Positions 22,216-34,295 are shown, counted from the stretch's first letter. The stretch: DNA of 64,000 nucleotides from Gibbula magus (GCA_936450465.1 OW388294.1:66515575-66579574), one strand, 5' to 3'. The notes: a model not told the origin generated them from the sequence alone. Translations and numbers: made by a program.

Positions 22216-25200
22216 GTGAGAAATATTGTATCGATTAGGTCAATATTGATATTTCAATCAGTGTGAAGGTTAGCTCTCTATTTGTTTTTGTGTATGAGTT
22301 ATTATTTCATTTGTGAACATTTTCCTTTTGAGGTATATTTTAGCTTTATAGCCATATACCGGTTATTTAGAATATTGACATTTTCATTCCGTGTGAATAT
22401 TTACTTGTCGAATTGCTGTTTAGGGAGGTTTTTCTTTCTAAAGGGTTGTACGACTTATAATGGGAATTTTTCTCTAAACAAAGTTATCTAACACATTTTA
22501 TAAAACATGTATAACAGAACATCCATCATTCTATGATAATATATTAATGGTACAAATTAGTTTACTCACACGGGTTTGTTTCGTTAAAATAATAAAAATA
22601 ATGAAAATCGGTACAATTTTAGAACGCTTTTGTCCATTCACACACCAGTGCCGGCTAAAGGCTTTATGTTCATGCTTTGAGTTTTGTTGTTGTCAAAGAT
22701 ATTTCTTGTCTTACTACCTGATATTGTTTATAAACTACGTTAAAATGTTAAATGGAAAGAGGATGTAATTTAAATTGCGATACGTGATACCCATTTCACT
22801 AAAATGTAAACAATGTTATTACAATATGTTTTCTTAACATTTATTAACTATTAATTTGACTATGTTGTTTCAGGTGAAACTGAGTATTCAGTTTAGAAAA
22901 TATTTCAAACACCATCACTGACATTTGAAACATTTCACAACTAGAGATAATTAGAGATAATAGTGTACATTTACAATTTTACTGGGCGTCTCTAAATGAT
23001 TTCGTTTTGTAAATATCAATACAACCAGCTGTTGTTATAGTCATTCATACGCCTTGACGAGTATGTCCTACATTCATCTTGCCCGTACATAAATTACTAA
23101 GGAATCGATATCGAAGGTATATTCCACTAGTCTATTACATACAGGCTATGGGAGCACATTTACTCTTCCATATCCATTACTCATATAGTCTGAAACCGCC
23201 CAGTCAACACCCCGATGCCTCCCTCCCCCCTGATCTCTTCCTCCCCTCTGATCTCTCTCCTCCCCCCCCCCCCTTTCTTCACCCTCCCCCTCTCTGGATC
23301 CGTCACTACACTGAGACACGGTTGACCTAGTAAGACCTATTCCTATACATGTATATCGCGTTACTGTGAGGTATGTCGGGATTATAAGGTATGTAGTTAG
23401 AAAAGTACAGGTAAGAAGGTAATAGAAGCCCTTCATCCAAGACGCAGACAACAAGGACTTGAATAAAGTATACACGAACATTAACGTGACCTAGTTAAGG
23501 TCCCGTCCCTTGCATTTACTTTTCAGCAATTCTACTCTATACAAACCAGTGTCATTGATTGGGGCTATTCTGTGCTTTTTATTGATTTTGATTTTATCAT
23601 ATGATGATATAGCAATACACGACGCACGTAAGAATTGATAAAATAGGTCATTCAGAGGGAACGTATATCAAAATGTTGAATCAAGTAAATATGTTTAACA
23701 AAACGGTCGGCTCTGGTGTCCTAAATCAAGCGTAGCCTCTGCCATGACTTGTCAATATTTGGACCCTATGTAAACCAGTTTTATTGAGTAGGTGAATTCT
23801 GCAATTTATGCTCGTTATCAATTAAATATTATGGACTTTCGCCCTTTCGCACTTTTTAGATTTATGGGGCATATGCTATATAATCATTGTCGTAGACAAC
23901 TCTGCAATCGATATTAAAAATGTTGAAAGTAAATGGCTAGAAATTTAGATACCGTCGCTGTTAACTTAGCTTGACCTGAAAACAGCGAATTACCAAATAA
24001 GGCAACACCAACGATTAGTTTCGATTTCATTGTGGATGGTTTTCGTGTTGTTTCTTAATTAAAATTAAATGTTTATTATAAAAAAATACGAATTATGAAA
24101 TAAACAACTTTTATCATATTTTAAAAATATGTTCATATTTGAAATACAAACTAAAAATTCCCAACTTATATCATTACTTAAGTTATATTATATTTTCGGA
24201 ATATGTTCGTATGTACTGTTTTAAAATATGATATATCTACGTACCAATAAGGCACGTAGCACAGAATCGTTCTGAATGAAAATCAAAATGACGTCATAAC
24301 GTCAAATCAACACCAGGGGTTTTGCATCAAACAACTTCATGTGAGTGTTTGCACAAGTTCCAATTGCATTAAAAGTACTTTGGGCCCGTCATCATCTGAA
24401 CAGGAATGTGGCTGTTTTCCCAGAGAATGACTATGGCATAAGATAATGCTCTGCAGAAGTTCTACACCAGTATCGACAATTTGAATGCTCTGGTATTATA
24501 AATTCGCTCAATACAGCATTATCAGTAATTACGAAATTGTTACAGTGGACTCGTGTTTCTTTTGCTGTACAGTATATTTCCTTGGATCAGACAAGCATTC
24601 AACCACTGGTCGCATCAAGTTCATGCGAAACCAAACATTATAGACTTGTTCCTCCTTACGAAGCTCCTAATCACAGCTGGGTTGACTAAAAATATTAAAA
24701 TTCTTCTTTACCAATATAATAAATGTACTTATATATAAACCTGCAACTGGGTGTGTAAGATAAGATACATCATTATTGCCCCGAGAAGGGATTTTGAATT
24801 GTCATGAATTTAGCACAAAGGAAATACATAAATACGTAAGAAGACACGTATTTACACAACCATCACATGATCATGTACCAACTGCTTCTGTGTGCATAGG
24901 TGTGATGTATACACAGGATTTGTGAAAACACTTAAAGCGACCTCTTTAAAGTTTTAACAAATGGCCAAATAAGAGATCTATCCCGACATGTTAAAGGTTA
25001 TGGTTACATAAAACCTGCTTATTTTTTTTTATCAGTTTGTTAACACCATGCTCAAATAGTTGAAATATGAAATAGAATACATTTGCAGTACATACCCGGT
25101 GTCAAAATAATAAAAAAATACGACATTTTTGCTCCCTTAAAACAAATCAAAATCGGCCCGGTATAAAACGTTCGATCTTTGACCATGACCCATCTCCCAT

Positions 25201-25583
25201 CAATGACGTCATCGATGACACAACATTAATTTTTTCTCCAGCCATTACGGAAACCTTTGAATAATGTTAACCTTTGAACTCTCAAGACCACTAGCCTAGT
25301 GCCTCAGATTACCAACTGCCACATCAATTAAATTTTAATATGATTTGATTAATCGCTCCATATTTGAACTGTTATATATTTTGTATTTGAATAAAACGAT
25401 GATGTAGCACAGAGCAAAAAAAGGGTAAAAATATCTGCAATATCCCATATTTGCTCTTGATTAGTACATTGTTGGATTCGACACCACACTACATGTATTT
25501 ATTACTGTTGGAATCTGACACTGATTGAGAGTGGCGATAGAACGTTTGAGAAAGACAATAGATTGGGGTATTTTGTTCAGAGT

Positions 25584-25655
<72 letters not shown>

Positions 25656-28600
25656 GGGGTTGTAGGGTCGAAACCCCTTTGTCCCCCACGTTCTTCCCCC
25701 ATCCCCTGGATCCGCCATTATGTTATTCCGGTTGACCTAAAAGACCTGCACCTATTGAGATATTTTGTATTACTTCGATCAGAAGGTATGTTGATAGAAA
25801 TGGGCTAAGGTAACACAATATTTGGAGCTCCTCGTTCGTGGCGCACACCAACAAGGAGTTAAATAAAGTAAACACGAATATATACATGTCCTTGAAAAGG
25901 CATACCCTCTAGCGTGACTTTTCAGTAATTCGACTATATATGAACAAGCGTCATTGAGTAGGCCGATTCTGTGCCTTTATAGATAAGGGTTTTGTTGTAT
26001 GCTTATATAGCCATGCATTGAAGAATATGATAAAAGGGTTCGTTCAGAATCGAGGAACGCCAGAAAGTTGAATAACGAAATGCAACGATTTAACGTTCTG
26101 ATGTCCAAAAAAAAATTCAGCCTCTGTCTCAGCGACTTGTCGTTCTTTACCTATTTAATATTATGGATAGAATTAAAGCTGCACTGCACTTGAATACTAT
26201 TTTAAAATTGATGTTATCTAATTATTGCCAAAGAAATAGTGGAAATTGAATACAAAATAATATTTAAACTAAATAGTGATAAATAATTAGAATTAAAATA
26301 TATCGATGCTGACAAACTCAACCTAAGACAGTAAATTGCCGAATGTGCCAACACCTGAGATAAGTTTATTAAATGATGGTTTAAAAAATCATTTTAGCTC
26401 TTCAGGCCTGAAAGCCCAGATTGGCTTATGACATGGACCGTGACCCAATGTCCGTCCGGCGTCTGTTGTCCGTACAGTTGTCACATTTCCTACTTCTCCT
26501 CAAGAACATGAAAGCTGAAATGCAGTGGGGGGGTACCTAGCACCTAGGGGATCAAAGTTTATGCATTTGTCCCTGAACTCATCATCACATCATCATATCA
26601 ATCATTTAAACCAGAACCAGGCAGCAAGCCAGGACTCTTAACAATATCAAAACATGTTTTTCGCTCATCTATACTATGAACATATCAAAACAATCATGTA
26701 TCTGATTCCAGAAACAGACAAGCGAGGACCCCCACCCGAGCAGTTCCCCCAGTACAACCAGCAGTACCCCCAGCAACCCCCTCCACCCGGGGGCTACAAC
26801 CACCCGCAGGGGTATGGATACTCTGCACAGAGCACCACTGTGGTGAGACTAATATACCTTTCACTTTATTAAAGGGCCCATGTGACCATGGCACACAATG
26901 TGAAGTGATATTCTCCTTTATGCGATTTTATGCCAATTTTTCTCATCAATAATGTTGTTTCAATTATGTTGTAACAACATTGATGCAGAAAACGGGAATA
27001 TACCGTGGATTTTCGTTTCAACAAAAATATCCATCTGCTACTTGCGTTATAACAATCTGTGAAAGGTGATATCGCGACGCGGCAGAACCGGAGACGTCAG
27101 TTTCTATATAGTTTTCTCTGTGTGATTGTTCTATGTTTATTAAAGGGGCAGTAGTACGTTTTTTCGCTCAAATAAGTAGATAAAATGTATTTGAAAAATA
27201 ATGTTACCAACAGTAAAACACTATTCTCTCTTCAAAATCAAGTTAAAAATGAGTGTACATGGTTCCGTAAAGCCATGGCAATCGTTTTTTGTCATTCGAA
27301 ATAATAAAATGTGTTCACAATAAAATGGCCGCCATGCAATGTTTGCTTTATACACAACACCAGTATTACCACTACGGATAATTGGTTTGTGTAATAAGAT
27401 GTTGTACCCTCTAAAGTAAATATAAATGACATAAACCATTATTCTAAATGGGAAATTTAAAAAAATAAAATTTGCACAAAATGTGCTACTGCCCCTTTAA
27501 GATTTTAACTATGAAGTTGTGACTCCATGGCCTCGTTCAAAGTAAGGTTAAGATTCAAAGATTTGAAATCATTTCATTTCTATGATTCTAACACAATTAC
27601 GTACCTTTGTATCTTTGCAAAAAGTTACCTTAACACAAAGCTTAAGGTTAACCTAAGTACTTTGATTAAGGTAACCTTAGTGTTTGTGCAACGGGACCCT
27701 TGGTCTATAATTACGTCATTACAGTCGTAAGCCACTGATAATGTGTGGTTGCTACCATTAATTTAGTTTCGAAAATCTAGGACAATGCCATATTCTTGAC
27801 TTAGAACACATGCTGTTGCCAATGATAACAATTACATTGTTAAAATCTATAATTATCATTATCATCCACTTCCTGTTTTGTAGACTGCCCAGCCCATGTA
27901 TGGAGGCCCCATGGTGGTCCAACAGCCTCGTCCATCTGATTATCTCGTCCTGTCCATCGTGTCCTGTTTCTTCTGCTGGCCAATGGCCATCTGTGCTCTC
28001 GTGTCCTCCTTGAATGTAAGTATCAGAAGTATACAGATATGTGCTCTCGTGTCCTCCTTGCACGTAAGTATCAGAAGTATACAGATATGTGCTCTCATGT
28101 CCTCCTTGAACGTAAGTATCAGAAGTATACAGATCTGTGCTCTCGTGTCCTCCTTGAACGTAAGTATCAGAAATATACAGATCTGTGCTCTCGTGTCCTC
28201 CTTGAATGTAAGTATCAGAAGTATACAGATCTGTGCTCTATCGTCCTCCTTGAATGTAAGTATTAGAAATATACAGATCTGTGCTCTCATGTCCTCCTTG
28301 AACGTAAGTATCAGAAGTATACAGATCTGTGCTCTCATGTCCTCCTTGAACGTAAGTATCAGAAGTATACAGATCTGTGCTCTCGTGTCCTCCTTGAACG
28401 TAAGTATCAGAAATATACATATCTGTGCTCTCGTGTCCTCCTTGAACGTAAGTATCAGAAGTATACATATCTGTGCTCTCGTGTCCTCCTTGAACGTAAG
28501 TATCAGAAGTATACAGATCTGTGCTCTCGTGTCCTCCTTGAACGTAAGTATTAGAAATATACAGATCTGTGCTCTCATGTCCTCCTTGAACGTAAGTATC

Positions 28601-30558
28601 AGAAGTATACAGATCTGTGCTCTCATGTCCTCCTTGAACGTAAGTATCAAAAGTATACAGATCTGTGCTCTCGTGTCCTCCTTGAACGTAAGTATCAGAA
28701 GTATACAGATATGTGCTCTCGTGTCCTCCCTGAACGTAAGTATCAGAAGTATACATATCTGTGCTCTCGTATCCTCCTTGAACGTAAGTATCAGAAATAT
28801 ACAGATCTGTGCTCTCGTGTCCTCCTTGAACGTAAGTATCAGAAGTATACAGATCTGTGTTCTCATGTCCTCCTTGAATGAAAGTATAAGAAGTATACAG
28901 ATCTGTGCTCTCATGTCCTCCTTGAACGTAAGTATCAGAAATATACAGATCTGTGCTCTCGTGTCCTCCTTGAACGTAAGTATCAGAAGTATACAGATCT
29001 GTGCTCTCATGTCCTCCTTGAACGTAAGTATCAGAAGTATACAGATCTGTGCTCTCATGTCCTCCTTGAACGTAAGTATCAAAAGTATACAGATATGTGC
29101 TCTCGTGTCCTCCTTGAACGTAAGTATCAGAAGTATACATATCTGTGCTCTCATGTCCTCCTTGAACGTAAGTATCAGAAATATACAGATCTGTGCTCTC
29201 ATGTCCTCCTTGAACGTAAGTATCAGAAATATACAGATCTGTGCTCTCGTGTCCTCCTTGAACGTAAGTATCAGAAGTATACAGATCTGTGCTCTCATGT
29301 CCTCCTTGAACGTAAGTATCAAAAGTATACAGATCTGTGCTCTCGTGTCCTCCTTGAACGTAAGTATCAGAAGTATACAGATATGTGCTCTCGTGTCCTC
29401 CCTGAACGTAAGTATCAGAAGTATACATATCTGTGCTCTCATGTCCTCCTTGAACGTAAGTATCAGAAATATACAGATCTGTGCTCTCGTGTCCTCCTTG
29501 AATGAAAGTATAAGAAGTATACAGATCTGTGCTCTCATGTCCTCCTTGAACGTAAGTATCAGAAATATACAGATCTGTGCTCTCGTGTCCTCCTTGAACG
29601 TAAGTATCAGAAGTATACAGATCTGTGCTCTCATGTCCTCCTTGAACGTAAGTATCAGAAATATACAGATCTGTGCTCTCGTGTCCTCCTTGAACGTAAG
29701 TATCAGACGTATACAGATCTGTGCTCTCATGTCCTCCTTGAACGTAAGTATCAAAAGTATACAGATCTGTGCTCTCGTGTCCTCCTTGAACGTAAGTATC
29801 AGAAGTATACAGATATGTGCTCTCGTGTCCTCCCTGAACGTAAGTATCAGAAGTATACATATCTGTGCTCTCGTATCCTCCTTGAACGTAAGTATCAGAA
29901 GTATACAGATCTGTGCTCTCATGTCCTCCCTGAACGTAAGTATCAGAAGTATACATATCTGTGCTCTCGTATCCTCCTTGAACGTAATTATCAGACGTGT
30001 ACAGATCTGTGCTCTCGTATCCTCCTTGAACGTAAGTATCAGGCGTATACAGATCTGTGCTCTCGTGTCCTCCTTGAACGTAAGTATCAGAAATATACTG
30101 AGATCTATAGACTGATCATGTTGGGTGGACGCCAAAGCAGGGGTAATACTTTCAAGGGGAGATCATCCAACTTTGTCTTACACAACTGGATTTCAAGTGA
30201 TGGAAGTATGTTGTAAATTCTGGCTTTTTTGAAACATGATTATTTTCCATGACAGATTATTAAATTGTACATCGAGATACATAAACCATGATGAAGCAGA
30301 ATGCAAACATCTGGAGTCAGTTTGATAAGAAGAAGTACATATGTTATCTTACTATCAACAATTCCATTGCAGTCCCAGAAGTCTGCCGATGCCGGAGACT
30401 ACCCATCGGCAATGTCTCAAGGTCGTACTGCCCGCAACGTCGCCATTGCTGCCATCGTTATTGGTATCGTGATCGTCGTTGTCGCTGTTGTGGCTGTTGT
30501 CGTCACACAGGTCATATTTGCAGCATCGGTTTCCTCCGCGTATAGCAGATACGGGTAG
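22206..30558 (+). CDS. Gene A: CD225/dispanin family membrane protein, 4 exons, 152 aa
   Basis: Exons: 22206-22215, 26712-26842, 27884-28015, 30373-30558 (stop TAG 30556-30558); every junction obeys GT-AG and keeps frame (phases 1, 0, 0). The protein has a short Pro/Gln/Tyr/Gly-rich cytosolic N terminus (residues 4-64). A CD225 domain follows: membrane segment 1 is about 65-91 (SDYLVLSIVSCFFCWPMAIC), the linker carries GDYPSAMSQGRTARN, and membrane segment 2 is about 109-135 (NVAIAAIVIGIVIVVVAVV). This arrangement, with Cys next to segment 1 and the GDY/AR linker, is the dispanin family (IFITM, PRRT and SynDIG-like proteins in vertebrates), which act on membrane fusion and trafficking. Which subfamily this belongs to cannot be told. 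Intron 3 holds the 44-unit donor array. A second gene with the same 5' plan starts at 41993. Confidence 0.85.
23190..24050. mobile_element. GGATCCG-anchored dispersed repeat, copy 1
   Basis: Starts with a C-rich run ending in CTCTGGATCCGTCACTAC. About 23290-24050 aligns in order with 25695-26390 (shared blocks GGTTGACCTA, ACAAGGA, AATAAAGTA, ACACGAA, TTTTCAG.AATTC, TTCTGTGC.TTTAT, ATATAGC). It lies in intron 1 of gene A. Class unknown. Confidence 0.6.
24060..25580. other. Gene A intron 1, unremarkable part
   Basis: AT-rich intron sequence with no feature I can support. Confidence 0.4.
25584..25654. repeat. (GT)n followed by a run of 31 G
   Basis: About 18 GT dinucleotides (25585-25622), then 31 uninterrupted G (25624-25654), then TGGGG. 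The tract sits in intron 1 of gene A at the edge of the second GGATCCG repeat. It could form Z-DNA and G-quadruplex structures. Confidence 0.9.
25660..26390. mobile_element. GGATCCG-anchored dispersed repeat, copy 2
   Basis: Begins with a C-rich segment and CCCCTGGATCCGCC, then follows the same order of blocks as copy 1 at 23190-24050, at roughly 60-70% identity by eye. Further GGATCCG anchors beside C- or G-rich runs occur at about 61170 and 62080. Confidence 0.6.
26712..26842 (+). CDS. Gene A exon 2 (proline/glutamine-rich N-terminal region)
   Basis: Acceptor ATTCCAG before 26712, donor GTGAGA at 26843. Encodes ETDKRGPPPEQFPQYNQQYP and continues with PPPPGGYNHPQGYGYSAQS, a PY/GY-rich cytosolic tail typical of proline-rich dispanins. 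Confidence 0.85.
27140..27500. mobile_element. TTAA MITE family 1, copy 2 (361 bp, complete)
   Basis: TTAAAGGGGCAGTAGTACG at the left and TGTGCTACTGCCCCTTTAA at the right, same orientation as copy 1. It sits in intron 2 of gene A, 298 bp after exon 2. Confidence 0.85.
27884..28015 (+). CDS. Gene A exon 3 (CD225 membrane segment 1)
   Basis: Acceptor TTTTGTAG before 27884, donor GTAAGT at 28016. Encodes TAQPMYGGPMVVQQPRPSDY then the hydrophobic segment ending CALVSSLN. The last 27 nt are the first part of the 48-bp repeat unit, so the array begins inside this exon. Reading past the first donor stays open in the same frame to a TAG at 30113-30115. Confidence 0.85.
27989..30100 (+). repeat. 48-bp minisatellite derived from the exon 3/intron 3 junction, 44 units
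   Basis: Exactly 44 units in strict 48-bp register (2112 bp, no net indel). Unit 1 is the true exon 3 end (27 nt) plus donor GTAAGT and 15 intron bases ending CAG. Of 44 units, 41 keep GTAAGT; two read GAAAGT (units at 28853 and 29477) and one GTAATT (29957). Variable positions are few (G/A at 13 and 42, C/A at 3, G/T at 48). Groups of units recur as higher-order blocks, for example those starting at 28613, 29285 and 29717. In the exon 3 frame each unit reads ICALVSSLNVSIRSIQ. Because 48 is a multiple of 3, other frames, including two on the minus strand, are also open; these are not genes. Confidence 0.95.
30373..30558 (+). CDS. Gene A exon 4 (linker and membrane segment 2, stop)
   Basis: Acceptor CCATTGCAG before 30373, stop TAG 30556-30558. 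Encodes SQKSADAGDYPSAMSQGRTA, the second membrane helix and a short tail ending SSAYSRYG. An acceptor 6 nt further in (TCCCAG) would also keep frame and drop two residues. Confidence 0.85.
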   Translation, partial: SQKSADAGDYPSAMSQGRTARNVAIAAIVIGIVIVVVAVVAVVVTQVIFAASVSSAYSRYG

Positions 30559-31670
30559 TGCTAGTTTGGAGCTCTGAAAAGATGAAAGTGTTGAGGTCAG
30601 AAAGGGTACCAAAGGTCGCAGTATACCTTCAGAGAAGAGTGTCTTTACATTCCTATCACTTTCATAGCGAAACTTTCTGTATATAAAGGTGACCACAATG
30701 ACACCCGGCAAATGAAAAATTCCTTTTATTTACTATACAACATGTTCTTTCAGGTTATCTTGTCATGACCACATCGATAGATTGTATATGACATTTTCTT
30801 TAATGATTTAATATTTTCGTTAACGTATATGTCCATATTTACATGTTATTAACCTTTTGGGGTTGTTTTGTTATGGTAGGTCTTCCAACAAAATCATCAT
30901 GAATTCAAATACTGTGCTGACAAGAGTTGTTTCCCCTACTATACTCTTTACATTGTTGCATTATGATATAAACATTGTGAAGTCACAGTGGGCTTTATAG
31001 TTCATCGATAGGCTTACAAAAATGAAAAGGTGAATCCGTTCATTTCATTACTTACATATTAAACATGTTATTGTTATTATGTTATATATTAACTGATTAA
31101 AGGAAACGGAAATAATTGTTGTTGATTTTGTGTTACAGATTTCCTGTTTATATTAAAAGTACAGCCATAGTATATGTGTTTTTGTGAACAAGAAATTCGA
31201 GGAATTTTACCTTTCGAGTAATCAAAATGAAATGTTTGACTTGTACCTGAATCTCTCATACATAAATAGTTTACCCTCTCAAACGGGAACATCCAATTGA
31301 ATCGCAAAAATACTATGGTCGCACTGTGATTTTAAAGCATGCAGATGTTGATACATTACATGTATATCTTTCGAACTTTCACTTACGCCGATGTTATCTT
31401 AATTGTAATATCATGCAACTTTGGCAATTGCGTAACTTTGAATAAGTCTTTTAGGTAATGATGTACATTTATCTTTGACAGTTTTTCTATATAAATACAA
31501 ATGAGCATTTTTTAAATCTAACATTCATTTTGTAACAAGAAATAATGACAGATAAAATTCTCTTTACTGTGAATTAAATTACTCTATGGGAATGACATTA
31601 TTAGAAGAAAATCTTTTGTACGTCCTCGTTAGAGCAATGTTATGGAATATTGTTGTATTATCCAAGAAAT

Positions 31671-31681
31671 AATAAAATAAA
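31671..31681 (+). terminator. Candidate polyadenylation signal of gene A
   Basis: AATAAAATAAA about 1.1 kb after the gene A stop. The stretch between is AT-rich with no other feature, fitting a 3' UTR. Confidence 0.35.
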
Positions 31682-31689
31682 ATTATTTT

Positions 31690-32205
31690 TATATGAAATG
31701 TTTTTTCTCCATTTGTAAACAGACAGAGTGTGCTAGAAAATCTTCATTGTCAGCACGTAGCGGAATAATAATGGATTGAGGATTTTTGTAATTAGTTAGC
31801 AAGCTTTACCAGAAAAGTTTTTAAAAATTGTATTATCATATGAGGCGTGTCGCAATTTGAGTAAAGTAAAGGACTTGACTAGGAGCAATAAAGTAAAACA
31901 TGTTTTACTGGCCTGTTTTATGCATCCTATAGCGACGATACTTCAACGAGGTGAAGTCCAAAGATATACATTAGGTCGTCAAAATTCATTACTTATTAAT
32001 TTTCTACATTTCGTAATTTGTTAAACATAATTGTCAGACTGTCTTGCCTAACTCCATGTCGGCAAAGCGATTTCATCACCCCGTGTGTGTTTGAACAAAC
32101 CAGGGACCTTATAGACAGGGATTAGCAACTAAGCAATTATCTCGTGGAGCTCCCCTCGTCACGGTCCAACGCACATCTTGACTTGGCGCCCGTATTGCGC
32201 TAATT
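31690..32205. other. Gene-free stretch
   Basis: No feature supported. Confidence 0.35.
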
Positions 32206-32210
32206 ACTGA

Positions 32211-32960
32211 ATGGTTTATTCTCATGAAGTTTACAAAAGTGACATAGAGAAATAATTACAATGTACAATATTATTATGGGAGCATACGTAAACAAGTTTT
32301 TACATAGTTACAAACTTTCCACAGTAGTGCATTATGCTCACAGGACATAAGAGATATGGATGTATCTTTATAAGGAGTTTTCCTTTTATAAAGTGGTAAA
32401 ATTTACCTTCTTATATTATTAAGATATGGACAAAACAACAGGAGATGAGCCTCATCACCGAGAGCACTATTACAAAATGTACATTATCTATCTTCTTTGT
32501 TAACATTATACCATCTTCCAATTTCAACAGGAAGTCTATGATTACAAGTTCTAATTCTAGTAAACCAAATACGAACATTTAATGGAAATTGTAATAGGTT
32601 TCTAGATTTAGGGATTGTTTAAACATATTATAGTAGTAGCCTTTAGAAGATTTAGATTTACAATCGTTCCAGCGTTGAACAAACTGGTTACATAATATAG
32701 ATTTAACGGTACCTTTAAGCCACAATCTGTTTGTACAGTTTTGAGATAACCAAATGTAATTTAAACAAGTACCTTCAAGGGTAGTTTTAACAACTTTGAT
32801 AAGAGGTCAAGATATATTTGGGTCACAAGTAGACATTGATAACATAAGTCTATATAAAATACTGGACAATGTGTGAGTAGATGAGATAAGCTTGCACCAA
32901 TATGGTATGATGACTGGCGTAGCACATTAGTATATCCAGTTAATCACTGTATAAACAATG
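32211..32960 (-). pseudogene. LINE reverse transcriptase C-terminal fragment, broken
   Basis: Read on the minus strand, a protein-like track runs from about 32910 to 32330: WLKGTVKSILCNQFVQRW, then WFTRIRTCNHRLPVEIGRW, CTFC, GDEAHLLLFCPYL. This is the C-terminal zinc-knuckle region of LINE ORF2. It has at least three in-frame stops and one frameshift near 32585. A minus-strand AATAAA near 32215 marks the element's 3' end. It is related in layout to the plus-strand fragment at 2417-2743. Confidence 0.7.
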
Positions 32961-33846
32961 ATTCAGTCCGCCATCTTGTCTGTAAGGAGCGTAGATGATA
33001 TGTATAAATTATAATTGTTCGAGGGGAATCCGAAACTTTTACTTTTACTGAAAGGCACAATTAAGTGCACGCTTTTCGCATTCAAATTTTAGGTCACAAA
33101 AGGACATATCAGCTCACTTTAGCCTCCTTTCGGTGCAATAAAATACTTATTATTCTTTACAATTGACCTGCAGTCAATAATCAAATAGTTGAGACGGCCG
33201 AAGTCACTCAGGGATATCACGAATAGAAAGAGTCGCTGATGTGCAAAATGAGAAATATAGATTGTAGAAAACGGCTGAGGTAGGATTTCATTCAGCTCTT
33301 GCATATACTGTATTCTCTTAAATGACAACACAGATTGGATAGTCTTCATTAAGGAGTATCTGTAACTTCACAGGTTTGTAATAAGTAGTGTAAGCATTGT
33401 TGTTACATTAACGATAGCGACAATTTCTTAATATTGCTGATATTTTAGTTCATGCGGATTTAATGTAACGTTGCATTAAATACTTTTGGTCTTTTAAAGT
33501 TGACTTTAAAACCTGAATACGTACATATTTTCCAGATAACTAATATAATACATTACCCGAGGATAGAAAGTTTGTAATATCGAGAGATCTGCATTATCCG
33601 TGAATTATTTATATTTTAAAACAATTGGCGTGACATAGTGCCTTTAAGACAATACATTCTAAAATATTAATTTAGCGAAAGATGAATATTTTTCTGATGC
33701 TTCTGCGTCAAGCTGGTATTTTAGGGGAAAGTAGCCAGCATGTAATACGCTCGTACTTTCCAGTTAAAATAGCGAATCAGTCCGCCATCTTGTCTGTAAG
33801 GAGCGTAGATGATATGTGTAATGGTTCGAGGGGAATCCAAAACTGT
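32936..33846. repeat. Direct repeat pair of about 90 bp, 0.82 kb apart
   Basis: Copies at about 32936-33036 and 33760-33846 share TCAGTCCGCCATCTTGTCTG, GTAAGGAGCGTAGATGATATG and GTTCGAGGGGAATCC. The first copy starts where the LINE fragment ends, so it may mark an insertion target or another element's end. Confidence 0.65.
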
Positions 33847-34295
33847 ATATGAGGTCCCTGAACAAACATAAAAACTCTGATGATTGAAAATGTGCGCACT
33901 TCTGTACAAAACCTATCAAAGACATTTAAAATCAACTTTGTCTGTCAGCAGTATTTCAGTTTCTACTGTTGAAAATATGGTAGCGTTAAAGTTTCTTTTG
34001 TACCTGAGTTTATTAACCTTTAGTTGCTTGACCTTTTCCATTTTCTTGCCTCTTTTTGGTGCAATGTTTTGTCTATATGATATGTCAACAGAAATAGTGA
34101 ATCATTTAAAGGAACATTTACGAGAACGCTCAAAGAAGGCTGAAAAGAATGCAAAAAGAAAGCACAGCAGCCGTACTGGCGGTACAAACGTTGCCGTTGT
34201 CGTTGCATGGAGACAGAATGATCGTGATAAAGAACATCTTTGATTCCACACAGAACTAGAAGACACATGATATGCAGAGGAATCGCCCAATATTA

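Noticed and set aside
23079..23481. Frames rich in Pro/Ser and Gly/Glu on opposite strands
   Set aside because: They translate a C-rich low-complexity run at the edge of a dispersed repeat.
25461..25808. Frames with poly-Pro/Thr-His and poly-Gly/Cys-Val
   Set aside because: Direct translation of the GT and G runs.
27940..30135. Two very long minus-strand open frames (731 and 572 codons) and a long plus-strand frame over the 48-bp array
   Set aside because: A stop-free 48-bp unit repeated in register leaves several frames open by arithmetic alone. Only the exon 3 frame has a link to a gene.
33884..34243. 119-codon frame with a hydrophobic segment and a basic tail
   Set aside because: No recognisable family, no splice or start support, surrounded by repeats; chance is as likely.
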